Shown here one piece after another: positions 25,683 to 34,338 of a DNA stretch of 64,000 nucleotides. This DNA is from Bradyrhizobium sp. Tv2a-2. Its GTDB lineage: Bacteria; Pseudomonadota; Alphaproteobacteria; Rhizobiales; Xanthobacteraceae. The notes beneath the pieces were generated by a model that worked only from the letters and a program-made list of their open reading frames with translations, was not told where the DNA came from and searched no databases. Position 1 is the stretch's first letter; each line of letters opens with the position of its first letter. The DNA lies in contig NZ_AXAI01000013.1 in NCBI RefSeq assembly GCF_000472425.1, forward strand, positions 62,168 to 126,167. The letters run 5' to 3'. The position numbers were made by a program, and so were the translations under genes.

Positions 25683-26264
25683 CTATTCCGATGAACGACT
25701 GTCGTGCGAAATTAATGCGAAAGCCTCTAGCGCGCAGCTTGGCATGTCCAGGCCGAGTGCTCCTGAACGGAAAATAGAGTATCGGCAAACTGGAGACAAA
25801 TCCGGTTCGTCATCGTCGAATTGGCTCTCCAGCATCCTATGCAATTTCAAGATCTCCCGAGCCGCTCTTAACGTCGCCCCAGATGCCCGTGGCCCCCAAA
25901 TTCTCGGCATTGCGACGCTGGCGGCCCAATAGTCTGCCTGACCTTGCCAAGTCATCCACGGCATAGCCGGGTCGCGTGGTAGTCCTCCCAAATGGTGCCC
26001 CGTCTCGTGCGCCAGCATCAACGCCAGTCCGTATTTTGTGATCGCCGAGTGTCGGACCAAACCTCCATAAACCCGCACGAACTGCACCGACCCAAGCCGC
26101 CAAGCCTGGGCATTGATCGTTGGCGACTCCCAAAGCAATTCATAGGTCACTTCGGGAAATGCGCGACGGAATTTCTCGAACAGGTCCGATAACACGCGTC
26201 GACGATGTTGCTGAGAACGCCGGCTCGGAAGCACCTCCTCTGTGGGCCAATCCAAGAAGCTCAT
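25683..26264 (-). CDS. Putative zinc metalloprotease (HETGH)
   Basis: 193 residues from the ATG at 26264. The motif LAHETGHHLGG at about residue 87 supplies two zinc-ligand His and the catalytic Glu. About 25 residues later QGQADYWAAS resembles the EGQADY segment that provides the third ligand in some gluzincin-like proteins, here with Gln in place of the first Glu and Asp as a candidate ligand. The N-terminal RVLSDLFEKFRRAFPE is helical. There is no signal peptide, so it is probably cytosolic. I cannot place it in a MEROPS family. It lies in the low-GC island, divergent from the cyclase-ATPase gene at 26523. Confidence 0.6.
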   Translation of the reverse strand: MSFLDWPTEEVLPSRRSQQHRRRVLSDLFEKFRRAFPEVTYELLWESPTINAQAWRLGSVQFVRVYGGLVRHSAITKYGLALMLAHETGHHLGGLPRDPAMPWMTWQGQADYWAASVAMPRIWGPRASGATLRAAREILKLHRMLESQFDDDEPDLSPVCRYSIFRSGALGLDMPSCALEAFALISHDSRSSE

Positions 26265-26522
26265 CAAACAATCATACGGCGAAAAATTCGATACTTCTAC
26301 TACACATCAAGTGTATATTTGACGCGGACATTGTCGGTCCGGACAACGCGCAAAGGGGCTGACCAAATACTTGGCTGGGATGCCCCAGCTACCGGCTCGT
26401 CGAGAGGAAAGCGCCTCTCGAAGGTCGGCAAGCCGTGTTGTTGCAAAGCGGTATGGAATTGATCTGCAAATAAGTTTATAGTTCGACGAGATTTACGGTC
26501 CGCTCCCGGTGCAGGGGCCATC

Positions 26523-29500
26523 ATGCAATGTTTGCGTTGCGGTCATCAAAATAAGACCACTAATGATTTTTGCGAAGGCTGCGGGGTCACTCTGGGAATT
26601 GAGTGCACCGCCTGTGGGCATCTGAACGGACCGGCGGCACGCTTTTGTGGGCGTTGCAGTGCGGCCCTGAATACAATAGCCGCGGATGTACCCAATCAAT
26701 CGTGGCAGCAGGTGCTGAAATCGCTGAACACCAAGGGTGGAGAGCGCAAACGACTTACAATTTTGTTTGCGGACGTTCGCAACTCCACCGAGCTTATCGA
26801 TAGTCTGGGCGATCCCGAAGCTGGAATGAGGCGCCTTCAGCCCGTTCTGGACCTGATGAGAGAGGCCGTCACTCGATACGAGGGCATCGTCAACAAATCC
26901 CAAGGCGACGGGGTGATGGCGATCTTTGGCGCTCCACAACCACATGAGGATCATGCCGTCCGCGGCTGCTTGGCGGCCCTTGCAATGCAAGACGGAATAG
27001 CCCGCTTGAATGATGCAGATTTGCAGATCCGCGTGGGGGTTCACACGGGCGAAGTCGTCGTTCAAACAATAGAACACGGAATATACCAGACTTACGATGC
27101 CGCCGGAGCGAATGTGCATCTTGCCAATCGCCTGGAGCAAATGGCGGACGTCGGATCCATTTTCATTTCGAAAGACACTTACGCCGCTGCCAAGCAATTC
27201 GTTGAAGTCGAGCCTCTGGGATCACAAGTCGTCCGGGGGATTGCGGCGCCAGTTGAGATTTTCAAGGTAAGAGGCCTTCTGCATGCGCCCTCAAGCGGCG
27301 TTTTTCGAAGCAGAGTTCGGTTAAGCCCTCTCACCGGTCGAACAAGCGAATACGGCGCCCTTCATGAAGAACTCGAAAACACGATCAAGGGTGAAGGTCA
27401 TATAGTCGGCCTCGTTGGCGAGGCAGGCATTGGCAAGAGTCGCCTTTGCTTTGAATTCGCCGAGAGTTGTCGGGGAAAAGGTATCCGGGTCTTTGAGGCG
27501 CGTGTACTGGCTCATGGGCGAGCAACACCCTTTCAGCCCGTGCTGGAATTGATGCGCGATTATTTTGGCCTTCGCTTTAAGCAGGCCGCAGATGTCTCCC
27601 GGCGCATCGTCCTTGACCAGTTATCAGCCCTGCCCGTCTCCGAACAGCTCCCGGCCGTGTTGTTAGATTTCTTGGGCCTGTCAGATCCGCACAAGCCAGC
27701 AATCAAACTGGATCCGAAAGCGAGAAAAACGCTGCTCCTCGACTTCGTCAGGACTCTGCCGCATTCACCAAGGGAGCCGCTCTCGGTTGTCATTATCGAG
27801 GACTTGCATTGGATTGATGCGGCAAGTGAAGAGTTCGTTGAGGCTCTAGCTGACGCAGTCGTAGGAACCACCACACTTCTGGTCGTCAATTTCAGGCCAG
27901 GGTTCGGTGCCCCACTGACGCAGCGATCACACTACCGCCAAATCAACATGCGCCCGCTATCGCCTGCGCAATCGGCAACCCTGGTGCAGGATCACGTTGG
28001 TACCGACCCCTCACTAGCGTTGCTGAGCAGGAACATTGTCGAGCGGGCGCAGGGAAACCCGTTTTTTCTCGAGGAGCTCATTAATGCGCTGGTGGAGCGT
28101 GGTGACTTTGAAGGAGACAGGGGCTCATTCAGACTGAAAGGCGGGATTGATGCAATCCCTCTCCCCTCGACTGTACAGGCTGTCATTGCCGCTCGTATTG
28201 ACCGTCTGGAAGATAACGCGAAAAAGGTACTGGAGATCGCTTCGATCATTGGCCGCGAAATTTCGCTATTGGTCTTGGATCGAGTAGCGGGCATGGATGA
28301 GAACGAGCTGTCGGAAGCGGTCCAACAGCTGAGACAAGCCGAGCTGCTTTACGACGTCCCGCCCTTTGAACAGCGGCTTCTTGCATTTCGTCATCCCCTG
28401 ATACAAGAGGTTGCATACCGATCACTCCTGCACGAACGTCGTCGCGAGCTGCATTCGAAAGTCGCTCACGCAATCGAGAGTGTCTTTAAGGACCGCGCTG
28501 ACGAGAGAGCCGCTCTCTTGGCCTATCATTTGGAGCAGGCCGGCGAAAACCTGAAAGCGGCACAACAAAACATGCGCTCTGCCGTTTGGATCGGAACCAA
28601 CGATCCAAATCAGGCAATGAGAACTTGGAAAAAGATCCGGGAGCTATTGGCCAATCTCCCCTCGTCACAGCCGATAGACTACTTAAAAATGATGGCCGCC
28701 GGCCAAATTGTAAATTTTGGTTGGCGGGAAGGAATCTCGGCGGAGGATGCCCGGATCTATTTTGAGGAGGCAAAGCAGCTAGCCGTAGCGTTAGGAGATG
28801 TGAGGGCCAATGCGCTGATTCACGCGGCCTATGGAAGAATTTTGGCAAACGGCGGATCGGCGGATGAGTACGTCGAAAAGATCCGCGAAGCGAAGGCAAT
28901 TGCCGATAGCGGCAGTGATGCAAGCGTACAAATCACACTCAAGGCCGTGCTCTGTCATGCACTTAGAATGTCCGGCTTCATGGCGGAAGCGCTTCAACTG
29001 AATATTGAGGCGACAGAGGAGGCGCACAAAATTGCAAAATTCGACAGGCAGATGCTGGGTTTCGATGTCGAGATCTGGCTAACAGTGATGCGCGGCCAAA
29101 CGCTGGTAATGCTTGGCCGACAAGATGAGGCCCGCCCATTCCTTGATCGCATCATTCAGTTGGAGGACGGCCAAATTGACACTCTCCATCACGTTATCCC
29201 AAGCTGGGCCTATGTCGATCTTGCGTGGGTGGAGGGAAACGTCGGACTGGCTCAGGAGCATGCGGAACGAGCCTATCACCTGGCCATAAAAAGCGGGAAT
29301 CCCTACATGCGAGTTTATGGTCAAGCCTGCCGTGGTCTTTCTCATATCGTAGCAAGAAGAATGACCTCGGCGATCCAGGATTTCTCCGATGCGCTTAACT
29401 TCGCTCGATCGCGCAAAGCAGGCCTGGAGGCCGAGCCCAGGATACTCGCCGATCTGGCAAATGCCTACAGACTGAATGGCGACACTAGAACCGCCCTTGC

Positions 29501-29759
29501 GACGGCTGACGAAGCAATCAAAGTTGCAACCGAGCGTCATGCTCGTATTCCCGAATGCCTTGCACGGATTGTTCGTGCGGATTTGTTGCTCCGATCTCCG
29601 ACTGGAGATCAGATAGCCGAAGGAAGGGACGAGATAGCCCACTCCAGAGCGCTGATGCGAGAGACTGGGGTCATGCTTTTCAAGCACTTCATCAACGAGC
29701 TCGACGTAGACCATGTTAACGCTCGTCAAATTACAAATGATCGAACGGCACTATCCTGA
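26523..29759 (+). CDS. Zinc-ribbon / class III cyclase / AAA ATPase / TPR protein
   Basis: 1078 residues. Residues 1-50 carry four CxxC pairs (CLRCGHQ, CEGCGV, CTACGHL, CGRCSAA), a double zinc ribbon. A class III nucleotide cyclase domain follows: RLTILFADVRNST and NKSQGDGVMAIFG carry the two metal Asp, and VHLANRLEQ the transition-state Asn and Arg. Next is a P-loop NTPase with GLVGEAGIGKSRL and a Walker B VVIIEDLHWID. The last third is helical and TPR-like. This architecture is widespread in Bradyrhizobium and is thought to couple nucleotide sensing to cAMP or cGMP output. Low-GC codon use matches its island neighbours. Confidence 0.85.
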   Translation: MQCLRCGHQNKTTNDFCEGCGVTLGIECTACGHLNGPAARFCGRCSAALNTIAADVPNQSWQQVLKSLNTKGGERKRLTILFADVRNSTELIDSLGDPEAGMRRLQPVLDLMREAVTRYEGIVNKSQGDGVMAIFGAPQPHEDHAVRGCLAALAMQDGIARLNDADLQIRVGVHTGEVVVQTIEHGIYQTYDAAGANVHLANRLEQMADVGSIFISKDTYAAAKQFVEVEPLGSQVVRGIAAPVEIFKVRGLLHAPSSGVFRSRVRLSPLTGRTSEYGALHEELENTIKGEGHIVGLVGEAGIGKSRLCFEFAESCRGKGIRVFEARVLAHGRATPFQPVLELMRDYFGLRFKQAADVSRRIVLDQLSALPVSEQLPAVLLDFLGLSDPHKPAIKLDPKARKTLLLDFVRTLPHSPREPLSVVIIEDLHWIDAASEEFVEALADAVVGTTTLLVVNFRPGFGAPLTQRSHYRQINMRPLSPAQSATLVQDHVGTDPSLALLSRNIVERAQGNPFFLEELINALVERGDFEGDRGSFRLKGGIDAIPLPSTVQAVIAARIDRLEDNAKKVLEIASIIGREISLLVLDRVAGMDENELSEAVQQLRQAELLYDVPPFEQRLLAFRHPLIQEVAYRSLLHERRRELHSKVAHAIESVFKDRADERAALLAYHLEQAGENLKAAQQNMRSAVWIGTNDPNQAMRTWKKIRELLANLPSSQPIDYLKMMAAGQIVNFGWREGISAEDARIYFEEAKQLAVALGDVRANALIHAAYGRILANGGSADEYVEKIREAKAIADSGSDASVQITLKAVLCHALRMSGFMAEALQLNIEATEEAHKIAKFDRQMLGFDVEIWLTVMRGQTLVMLGRQDEARPFLDRIIQLEDGQIDTLHHVIPSWAYVDLAWVEGNVGLAQEHAERAYHLAIKSGNPYMRVYGQACRGLSHIVARRMTSAIQDFSDALNFARSRKAGLEAEPRILADLANAYRLNGDTRTALATADEAIKVATERHARIPECLARIVRADLLLRSPTGDQIAEGRDEIAHSRALMRETGVMLFKHFINELDVDHVNARQITNDRTALS

Positions 29760-30211
29760 ACCAGCTTGCATTTGGAATGACCTGCAGCTTTCTCGTTCAG
29801 CTTCGATCTCAGGTTTTCCAGCGGGTTGGTTTTGATTAGCAACTCCCACTTCTGACCGGCAACCTCGAATGCCTTGTGGGTGGGATTGAGCCGACGCTTC
29901 AGGGTCGTGGCTTTGACAGTCTTCAGCCGCTCGTCTCGGTATTCAGCAAAATCCTCAGTGCGGAGGTCTGGCAGATCGCCCCTCTCCGCTTGTCGCTCTG
30001 CATCTCTCACCCATTCGAGCGCATCCTTACGCAGGAGGTTGACACTCTTAGAGATTGGCCCCTGGGCCCGTCCGACGAATATGGACCTGCCATTTGTCGC
30101 CCCGCTTCCGAATTGACGCCATCGTTCCTTCAGCTGCGACCAGGTTGCGGCAAGCCGGGATTTCGGATTTTTCGGAGGGAGACGAGAGCCCGAGAAGCTA
30201 CGCGCTCTCAA
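29726..30211 (-). pseudogene. Truncated phage-type tyrosine integrase
   Basis: Segments DALEWVRDAERQAERGDLP, EYRDERLKTVKATTLKRRL, HKAFEVAGQKWELLIKTNPL and ENLR match the N-terminal and core-binding domains of phage/island integrases. About 50 residues between the first two segments are missing. The protein then stops, 33 bases inside the end of the cyclase gene, so the catalytic R-H-R-Y domain is absent. It lies immediately beyond the 3' end of tRNA-Val, the classic place for an island integrase. It is inactive as it stands. Confidence 0.75.
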
Positions 30212-30220
30212 TGGCTTGGG

Positions 30221-30295
30221 TGGTGGGCACGACAGGGATCGAACCTGTGACCCCTACCATGTCAAGGTAGTGCTCTCCCGCTGAGCTACGTGCCC
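30221..30295 (-). tRNA. tRNA-Val (GAC)
   Basis: 75 bases on the minus strand including an encoded CCA. Acceptor GGGCACG pairs with CGTGCCC. The D-arm carries AGCTCAGCGGGAGAGC. The anticodon stem CTACC / GGTAG encloses loop TTGACAT with anticodon GAC, and the T-arm has GGTTCGATCC. All arms pair, so the gene is intact despite the integrase remnant next to its 3' end. Confidence 0.97.
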
Positions 30296-30412
30296 TAGAA
30301 GTATTGGATGGGTCGGGGGTCCGTATATCGGCTCAGAGCCGGGCAGGCAAGGACAGTTGCCGGCTAATCCGCGCGATTTTCGACCCCATTTCCCTCGATT
30401 CGGCAGCCGGAA

Positions 30413-30781
30413 TCAGGCCGCCAGCATCTTGTTCACTTCACTGACCAGTTCGCGCAGGTGCACCGGCTTGGACAGCACCTTGGCATTCTTGGGCGCCTCC
30501 GAATCGGAATTGAGCGCGACGGCCGCGAAACCGGTGATGAACATGATCTTGATATCGGGATCGAGCTCGGAGGCGCGCCGGGCAAGCTCGATGCCGTCCA
30601 TCTCCGGCATCACGATATCCGTCAACAGCATCTCGAACGGCTCCTCGCGCAGCCTCTGATAGGCCGACATGCCGTTATCATGAGACGAGACCACGAAGCC
30701 GGCGTTTTCAAGCGCTTTCACCAGGAAACGCCGCATGTCGTTGTCGTCTTCGGCGAGGAGAATCTTGGGCATGGCGGCCAT
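30413..30781 (-). CDS. cpdR: Single-domain response regulator CpdR
   Basis: About 122 residues, only a receiver domain. Seen: ILLAEDDNDMRRFLVKALE with the acidic pocket, MLLTDIVMPEMDG with the phospho-acceptor Asp, FITGFAAVAL with the Thr-like switch position, and VLSKPVHLRELV with the conserved Lys. The sequence closely follows remembered Caulobacter CpdR, which when unphosphorylated delivers the ClpXP protease to its targets at the cell pole and so drives CtrA degradation. The start may be at 30781 or three codons in, at 30772. It is divergent from the N-formylglutamate amidohydrolase gene. Confidence 0.9.
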   Translation of the reverse strand: MAAMPKILLAEDDNDMRRFLVKALENAGFVVSSHDNGMSAYQRLREEPFEMLLTDIVMPEMDGIELARRASELDPDIKIMFITGFAAVALNSDSEAPKNAKVLSKPVHLRELVSEVNKMLAA

Positions 30782-31062
30782 TGGCTGAGGGACTTCCGGT
30801 TCGGCGGATCAATGTACTTACTAAGCCTGACAGACGGTAAATTTCGAGTGAAATTTGCGGCCATCGGCACGACGAGAGCTTACGTCAACCAAACGGAGGA
30901 TTTGGGCCGTTAAGAGACGTTCCAGCTGCTTGCAAAACTTTTTCACTTGGCAGAACGGCTGTGATTATCGACAATGCCTGCCCATAAAAGCCCGCTTTTC
31001 CGGTAGAATCGCTTAACCTTGTGCCGCAAAACGGATCAGAATCGAAGGGACGGCGCCCGCTC

Positions 31063-31950
31063 ATGACCCGGTTTGATGGCGAACTGCCGCCTTCGTTTGA
31101 GATCGTCGAGCCCGAACATTGGCGGGCACCGATCATCTTCAATTCCCCGCATTCCGGATCGATGTACCCTGAGGCCTTCCTCAACGCCTCGCGGATCGAC
31201 CTGCCGACCCTGCGACGTTCCGAAGACTCATTCATGGATGAGCTGATCGACGATCTGAGCGCGCTCGGCTTTCCGGTGGTACGGGTGAATTTCCCCCGCT
31301 CTTATGTCGATGTGAACCGCGAGCCTTACGAGCTCGATCCCCGGATGTTTTCCGGGCGACTGCCAAGCTTCGCCAATACCCGCTCCATGCGGGTGGCCGG
31401 CGGTCTCGGCACCATTCCGCGGGTGGTCGGCGACGGCCAGGAGATCTATCGCGACCGGCTTTCTGTCGACGAGGCGCTCTCACGCATTGAAACGCTGTAC
31501 AAGCCCTATCACCGCGCGCTGCGCCGACTTATTGCCAGGGTGCACCAGAGCTTCGGAACGGCGGTGCTGATCGATTGCCATTCCATGCCATCGATCGGCG
31601 TGTCGCGGGACGAGCCGCGACGGCCCGACATCGTGATCGGCGACCGCTACGGCACGAGTTGCGCCGCCATCCTGCCCGACATGGTCGAGGACACCATGAC
31701 GCGGCTTGGCTATTCGGTCGGCCGCAACAAGCCCTATGCGGGCGGCTTCATCACCGAGCATTACGGCAATCCCGCAAGCGGACTGCATGTGGTGCAGCTC
31801 GAGCTGAACCGCGCGGTCTATATGGACGAGCGGCGCCGCGAAAAGGGCCCGCGCTTTGCGCAGGTCGCTGCGGACTTCGCCGCGCTCGCCGACGTGCTCG
31901 CCAATGTCTCGCTCGGCGACCTCGGCCGGTTCCAGGCCGCGGCGGAATAG
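31063..31950 (+). CDS. N-formylglutamate amidohydrolase-like protein
   Basis: 295 residues from the ATG at 31063; a GTG at 31021 would add 14. Seen: IIFNSPHSG, DSFMDELID, FPRSYVDVNREPYELDPRMF, LIDCHSMPS and a long central arginine-rich region. This is the PF05013 fold, a zinc enzyme that frees glutamate from N-formylglutamate at the end of one histidine-degradation route. No hut genes are nearby, so a broader amidohydrolase role is possible. The gene's neighbour cpdR is divergent; a repeat element follows it. Confidence 0.85.
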   Translation: MTRFDGELPPSFEIVEPEHWRAPIIFNSPHSGSMYPEAFLNASRIDLPTLRRSEDSFMDELIDDLSALGFPVVRVNFPRSYVDVNREPYELDPRMFSGRLPSFANTRSMRVAGGLGTIPRVVGDGQEIYRDRLSVDEALSRIETLYKPYHRALRRLIARVHQSFGTAVLIDCHSMPSIGVSRDEPRRPDIVIGDRYGTSCAAILPDMVEDTMTRLGYSVGRNKPYAGGFITEHYGNPASGLHVVQLELNRAVYMDERRREKGPRFAQVAADFAALADVLANVSLGDLGRFQAAAE

Positions 31951-31980
31951 CCGGACTTTTCTGGCACCTCTCTCCGCTAG

Positions 31981-32062
31981 GTCATTCCGGGCGCGCCACA
32001 GCGCGACCCCGGAATCTCAAGATTCTGGATTCGGCGCCGCCGCGTACCGCCTCGGAATGACC
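31981..32062. repeat. Palindromic repeat (attccgg family)
   Basis: From gtcattccgggc to cctcggaatgac, with a ccccggaatctcaagattctgg core. Same family as the copies at 2328, 40464, 46458 and 51289. Confidence 0.75.
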
Positions 32063-32094
32063 GTTCGATCAGAGAGTCCGAACAGGCTCAAAAG

Positions 32095-32126
32095 AAAAAA
32101 GGGCCGCTTGCGATGGCAAGCGGCCC
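32095..32126 (-). terminator. Rho-independent terminator of the small RNA
   Basis: On the minus strand an 11-bp stem GGGCCGCTTGC / GCAAGCGGCCC with a four-base loop is followed by six T residues at 32100-32095. Confidence 0.85.
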
Positions 32127-32181
32127 AAGTCTAGGGAGGAAACGCCCAAGGAGGGCAGCGATAGCGCAAGCGCTACCGCAC
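32095..32181 (-). ncRNA. Small RNA with CCUCC motifs (alpha-r8/MmgR-like candidate)
   Basis: A complete sRNA unit can be read on the minus strand. A promoter at 32188-32216 predicts a start near 32181. The RNA of about 87 bases opens with a hairpin GGUAGCGC-UU-GCGCUAUC (32177-32160) and continues GCCC-UCCUU-GGGC, a small loop exposing pyrimidines. The unpaired UUUCCUCCCU at 32142-32133 follows, and then the terminator. There is no sensible reading frame. From memory, UUUCCUCCCU is the conserved motif of the alphaproteobacterial alpha-r8 family (MmgR of Sinorhizobium, linked to polyhydroxybutyrate control) and pairs with Shine-Dalgarno sequences. Family membership is inference. Confidence 0.75.
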
Positions 32182-32187
32182 CGCAAC

Positions 32188-32216
32188 AATATGCGACCGC
32201 GCTGCACAAAGCGCAA
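32188..32216 (-). promoter_or_regulatory. Sigma-70 type promoter of the small RNA
   Basis: On the minus strand TTGCGC (-35, 32216-32211) and CATATT (-10, 32193-32188) are separated by exactly 17 bases. The distance to the first hairpin fits a start at about 32181. Confidence 0.65.
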
Positions 32217-32519
32217 GAGTTTTCGGATCATTTTCCATGCAAATTTCGCAAGTCTGGCAGAACTGCAACGGGGCCGTAGCGCTGATTTTATCCTTTTAAT
32301 TCCAGTTACTTAACGTGAATGTACCGCTCCGCCTGTCGGCCGGTCACAGGAATTCGCGATTTCGTGATCACTTGCGAAAATGCGGAAACCGCGCGCGGAG
32401 TGCTCGCGCAGCATTCAAATGCCCCCCGGATAAGTTGCGTCAGGCCGTCGCGTGCGGAGCCGGATTGAGCTACGCAGAAGCGACGATTCCTCGCTCGCCA
32501 TGAAGTCCAGGAAACTGCC
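32217..32519. other. Intergenic region upstream of hisN
   Basis: Between the sRNA promoter and the hisN-like start. It must hold the hisN promoter. No gene, repeat or hairpin was recognised apart from aattcgcgatttcg near 32350. Confidence 0.4.
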
Positions 32520-33302
32520 GTGACCGTCATCGATTTCAAAGCCTTCATCGGGCGCTTAGCGACGGCCTCCGGCGAGACCATCCTGCCATTCTTCCGCACC
32601 TCGCTGTCGATCGAGGACAAGAGCATCAACCGCGACTTCGATCCCGTCACCGAGGCCGACCGGGCCGCGGAGGCGGTGATGCGGCGGCTGATCAAGGCCA
32701 ATTTTCCCCAACACGGCATTGTCGGAGAGGAGTTCGGCAATGAGCGCACCGACGCCGACTATGTCTGGGTGCTGGACCCGATCGACGGCACCAAATCCTT
32801 CATCGCAGGCTTTCCGATCTGGGGCACATTGATTGCCTTGCTGCACAAGGGCGCGCCGGTGTTCGGGATGATGCACCAGCCCTTCATCGGCGAGCGCTTT
32901 TCCGGCGACAATGCTTCCGCCCGTTATCAGGGTCCGTCAGGCGAAAGGCGGCTTGCGGTGCGGCGCTGCGCGTCGGTGAGGGAAGCGACCTGCTACACCA
33001 CGAGTCCGTTATTGATGAACGAGGCCGACCGCGCGGCCTTTTCCCGCGTCCAGGACGCGGCGCGGCTCGCCCGCTATGGCGGCGACTGCTACTCTTATTG
33101 CATGCTGGCGGCCGGCCATCTCGACCTCGTGGTCGAGACGGAGCTGAAGCCCTACGACATCGCCGCCCTGATCCCGATTGTCACCGGCGCTGGCGGCGTG
33201 GTCACGACCTGGGACGGCGCGCCCGCCCAGAACGGCGGCCGCATCGTCGCCGCCGGCGATCCCCGCGTGCATGAGGAAGCATTGAAGCTCCTCAACAGCT
33301 GA
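32520..33302 (+). CDS. hisN: Histidinol-phosphatase of the inositol monophosphatase family
   Basis: 260 residues from a GTG at 32520. Metal and catalytic motifs: DPVTEADRAAE, GIVGEEFGNE with the metal Glu, WVLDPIDGTKSFIAGFPIWG with the two Asp, and LKPYDIAALIPIVTGAGG near the C-terminus with the last Asp. The FIAGFP-WGTLIAL context is that of HisN, the penultimate step of histidine synthesis in Actinobacteria and Rhizobiales. It is a magnesium enzyme in the cytosol. No other his genes are near. Inositol or other phosphates remain alternative substrates. Confidence 0.82.
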   Translation: MTVIDFKAFIGRLATASGETILPFFRTSLSIEDKSINRDFDPVTEADRAAEAVMRRLIKANFPQHGIVGEEFGNERTDADYVWVLDPIDGTKSFIAGFPIWGTLIALLHKGAPVFGMMHQPFIGERFSGDNASARYQGPSGERRLAVRRCASVREATCYTTSPLLMNEADRAAFSRVQDAARLARYGGDCYSYCMLAAGHLDLVVETELKPYDIAALIPIVTGAGGVVTTWDGAPAQNGGRIVAAGDPRVHEEALKLLNS

Positions 33303-33360
33303 GCTCTTGCTTCCTCACCATGAGGATGACGAGCTAAGCTCCGCGCAAGGGGAGGCTCCA

Positions 33361-34329
33361 ATGAGAACAATCACAAAGTTTGCGCTGACATTGCTGCTGC
33401 TAGTGTCGCCCGCCTTGGCGGCGGCCGATGATCTCCCGAAAAAGCCGATCCGGCTGATCGTGCCGTTCCCGCCGGGCGGACCCAACGACATCATCGCCCG
33501 GGTGGTCGGACAGCGCGTGTCCGAGATCACAGGCCAGCCGGTCGTGGTCGACAACCGCCCCGGTCAGGGCGGCGTGCTCGGAACTGATGTCGTCGCGAAA
33601 TCCGCACCCGACGGCACCACGGTCGGCATCGTCAGCGCCGGCGCGCTTGTCATCAGCCCGATCATGGAAAAGGTCGCCTACGACACAGCAAAGGATCTCG
33701 CGCCGGTGACGCTGGTCGCGACCGTGCCGGAGATGCTGGTGGTCGCAACTTCGGTGCCCGCGAAAAGCATGAGCGAACTGGTTCAGCTCGCCAAGACGGA
33801 GCCCGGCAAGCTCAATTTCGCCTCCTCCGGCCCTGGCAGCCTGCCGCATCTGGCCGGCGAGTTGTTCAAGCTCACCGCAGGTATTGACATCGTCCACGTG
33901 CCCTATCGCGGCGCGGCGCCTGCTGTGAACGACCTGCTGGGCCAGCAGGTGCAGATGACATTTCTCGATCTGCCGGTGCTGCTGCCGCAGATCAAGGCTG
34001 GCACCCTGCGCCCGATCGCCATCGGCGCGCGCGAGCGTGCCGTCACCGCGCCTGACGTGCCGACCACGGGCGAAGTCGGCCTGCCCGACCTCCTGATCGA
34101 GAACTGGTACGGTATGGTCGCGCCCGCGCAGACGCCCGCGCCCATCATCGCCGCGCTGAACCGCATCACCACCCAGGCGATGGCCGACCCGACCGTACAG
34201 CAGAAGCTCGCCGAGCAGGGCCTCACCCTCGAGCCCGACACACCCGGGCATTTTCGCGCCTTCATCGAGGCCGAGAGCAAGAAATGGGCGAAGGTGATCA
34301 TGGACGCCGGCGTGGAAACGGCGAAGTGA
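33361..34329 (+). CDS. TctC/Bug-type periplasmic receptor
   Basis: 322 residues from the ATG at 33361, behind GGGGAGG. A signal peptide ends near LVSPALAAAD. The core has IRLIVPFPPGGPNDIIARVV, VVDNRPGQGGVLGTD, FASSGPGSLPHLAGELFK and VPYRGAAPAVNDLLGQQVQ, the signature sequence of the tripartite tricarboxylate transporter receptor (Bug) family. These bind small carboxylates or aromatic acids. TctA and TctB genes are not beside it, so it is an orphan receptor as most Bug proteins are. It follows hisN but has its own ribosome site. Confidence 0.9.
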   Translation: MRTITKFALTLLLLVSPALAAADDLPKKPIRLIVPFPPGGPNDIIARVVGQRVSEITGQPVVVDNRPGQGGVLGTDVVAKSAPDGTTVGIVSAGALVISPIMEKVAYDTAKDLAPVTLVATVPEMLVVATSVPAKSMSELVQLAKTEPGKLNFASSGPGSLPHLAGELFKLTAGIDIVHVPYRGAAPAVNDLLGQQVQMTFLDLPVLLPQIKAGTLRPIAIGARERAVTAPDVPTTGEVGLPDLLIENWYGMVAPAQTPAPIIAALNRITTQAMADPTVQQKLAEQGLTLEPDTPGHFRAFIEAESKKWAKVIMDAGVETAK

Positions 34330-34338
34330 ATAGCGCAC

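Noticed and set aside
30221-30295. A second attachment-site copy of the tRNA-Val 3' end within the window
   Set aside because: I looked for the gacagggatcgaac string elsewhere and found none, so the left border of the island cannot be set from this window.
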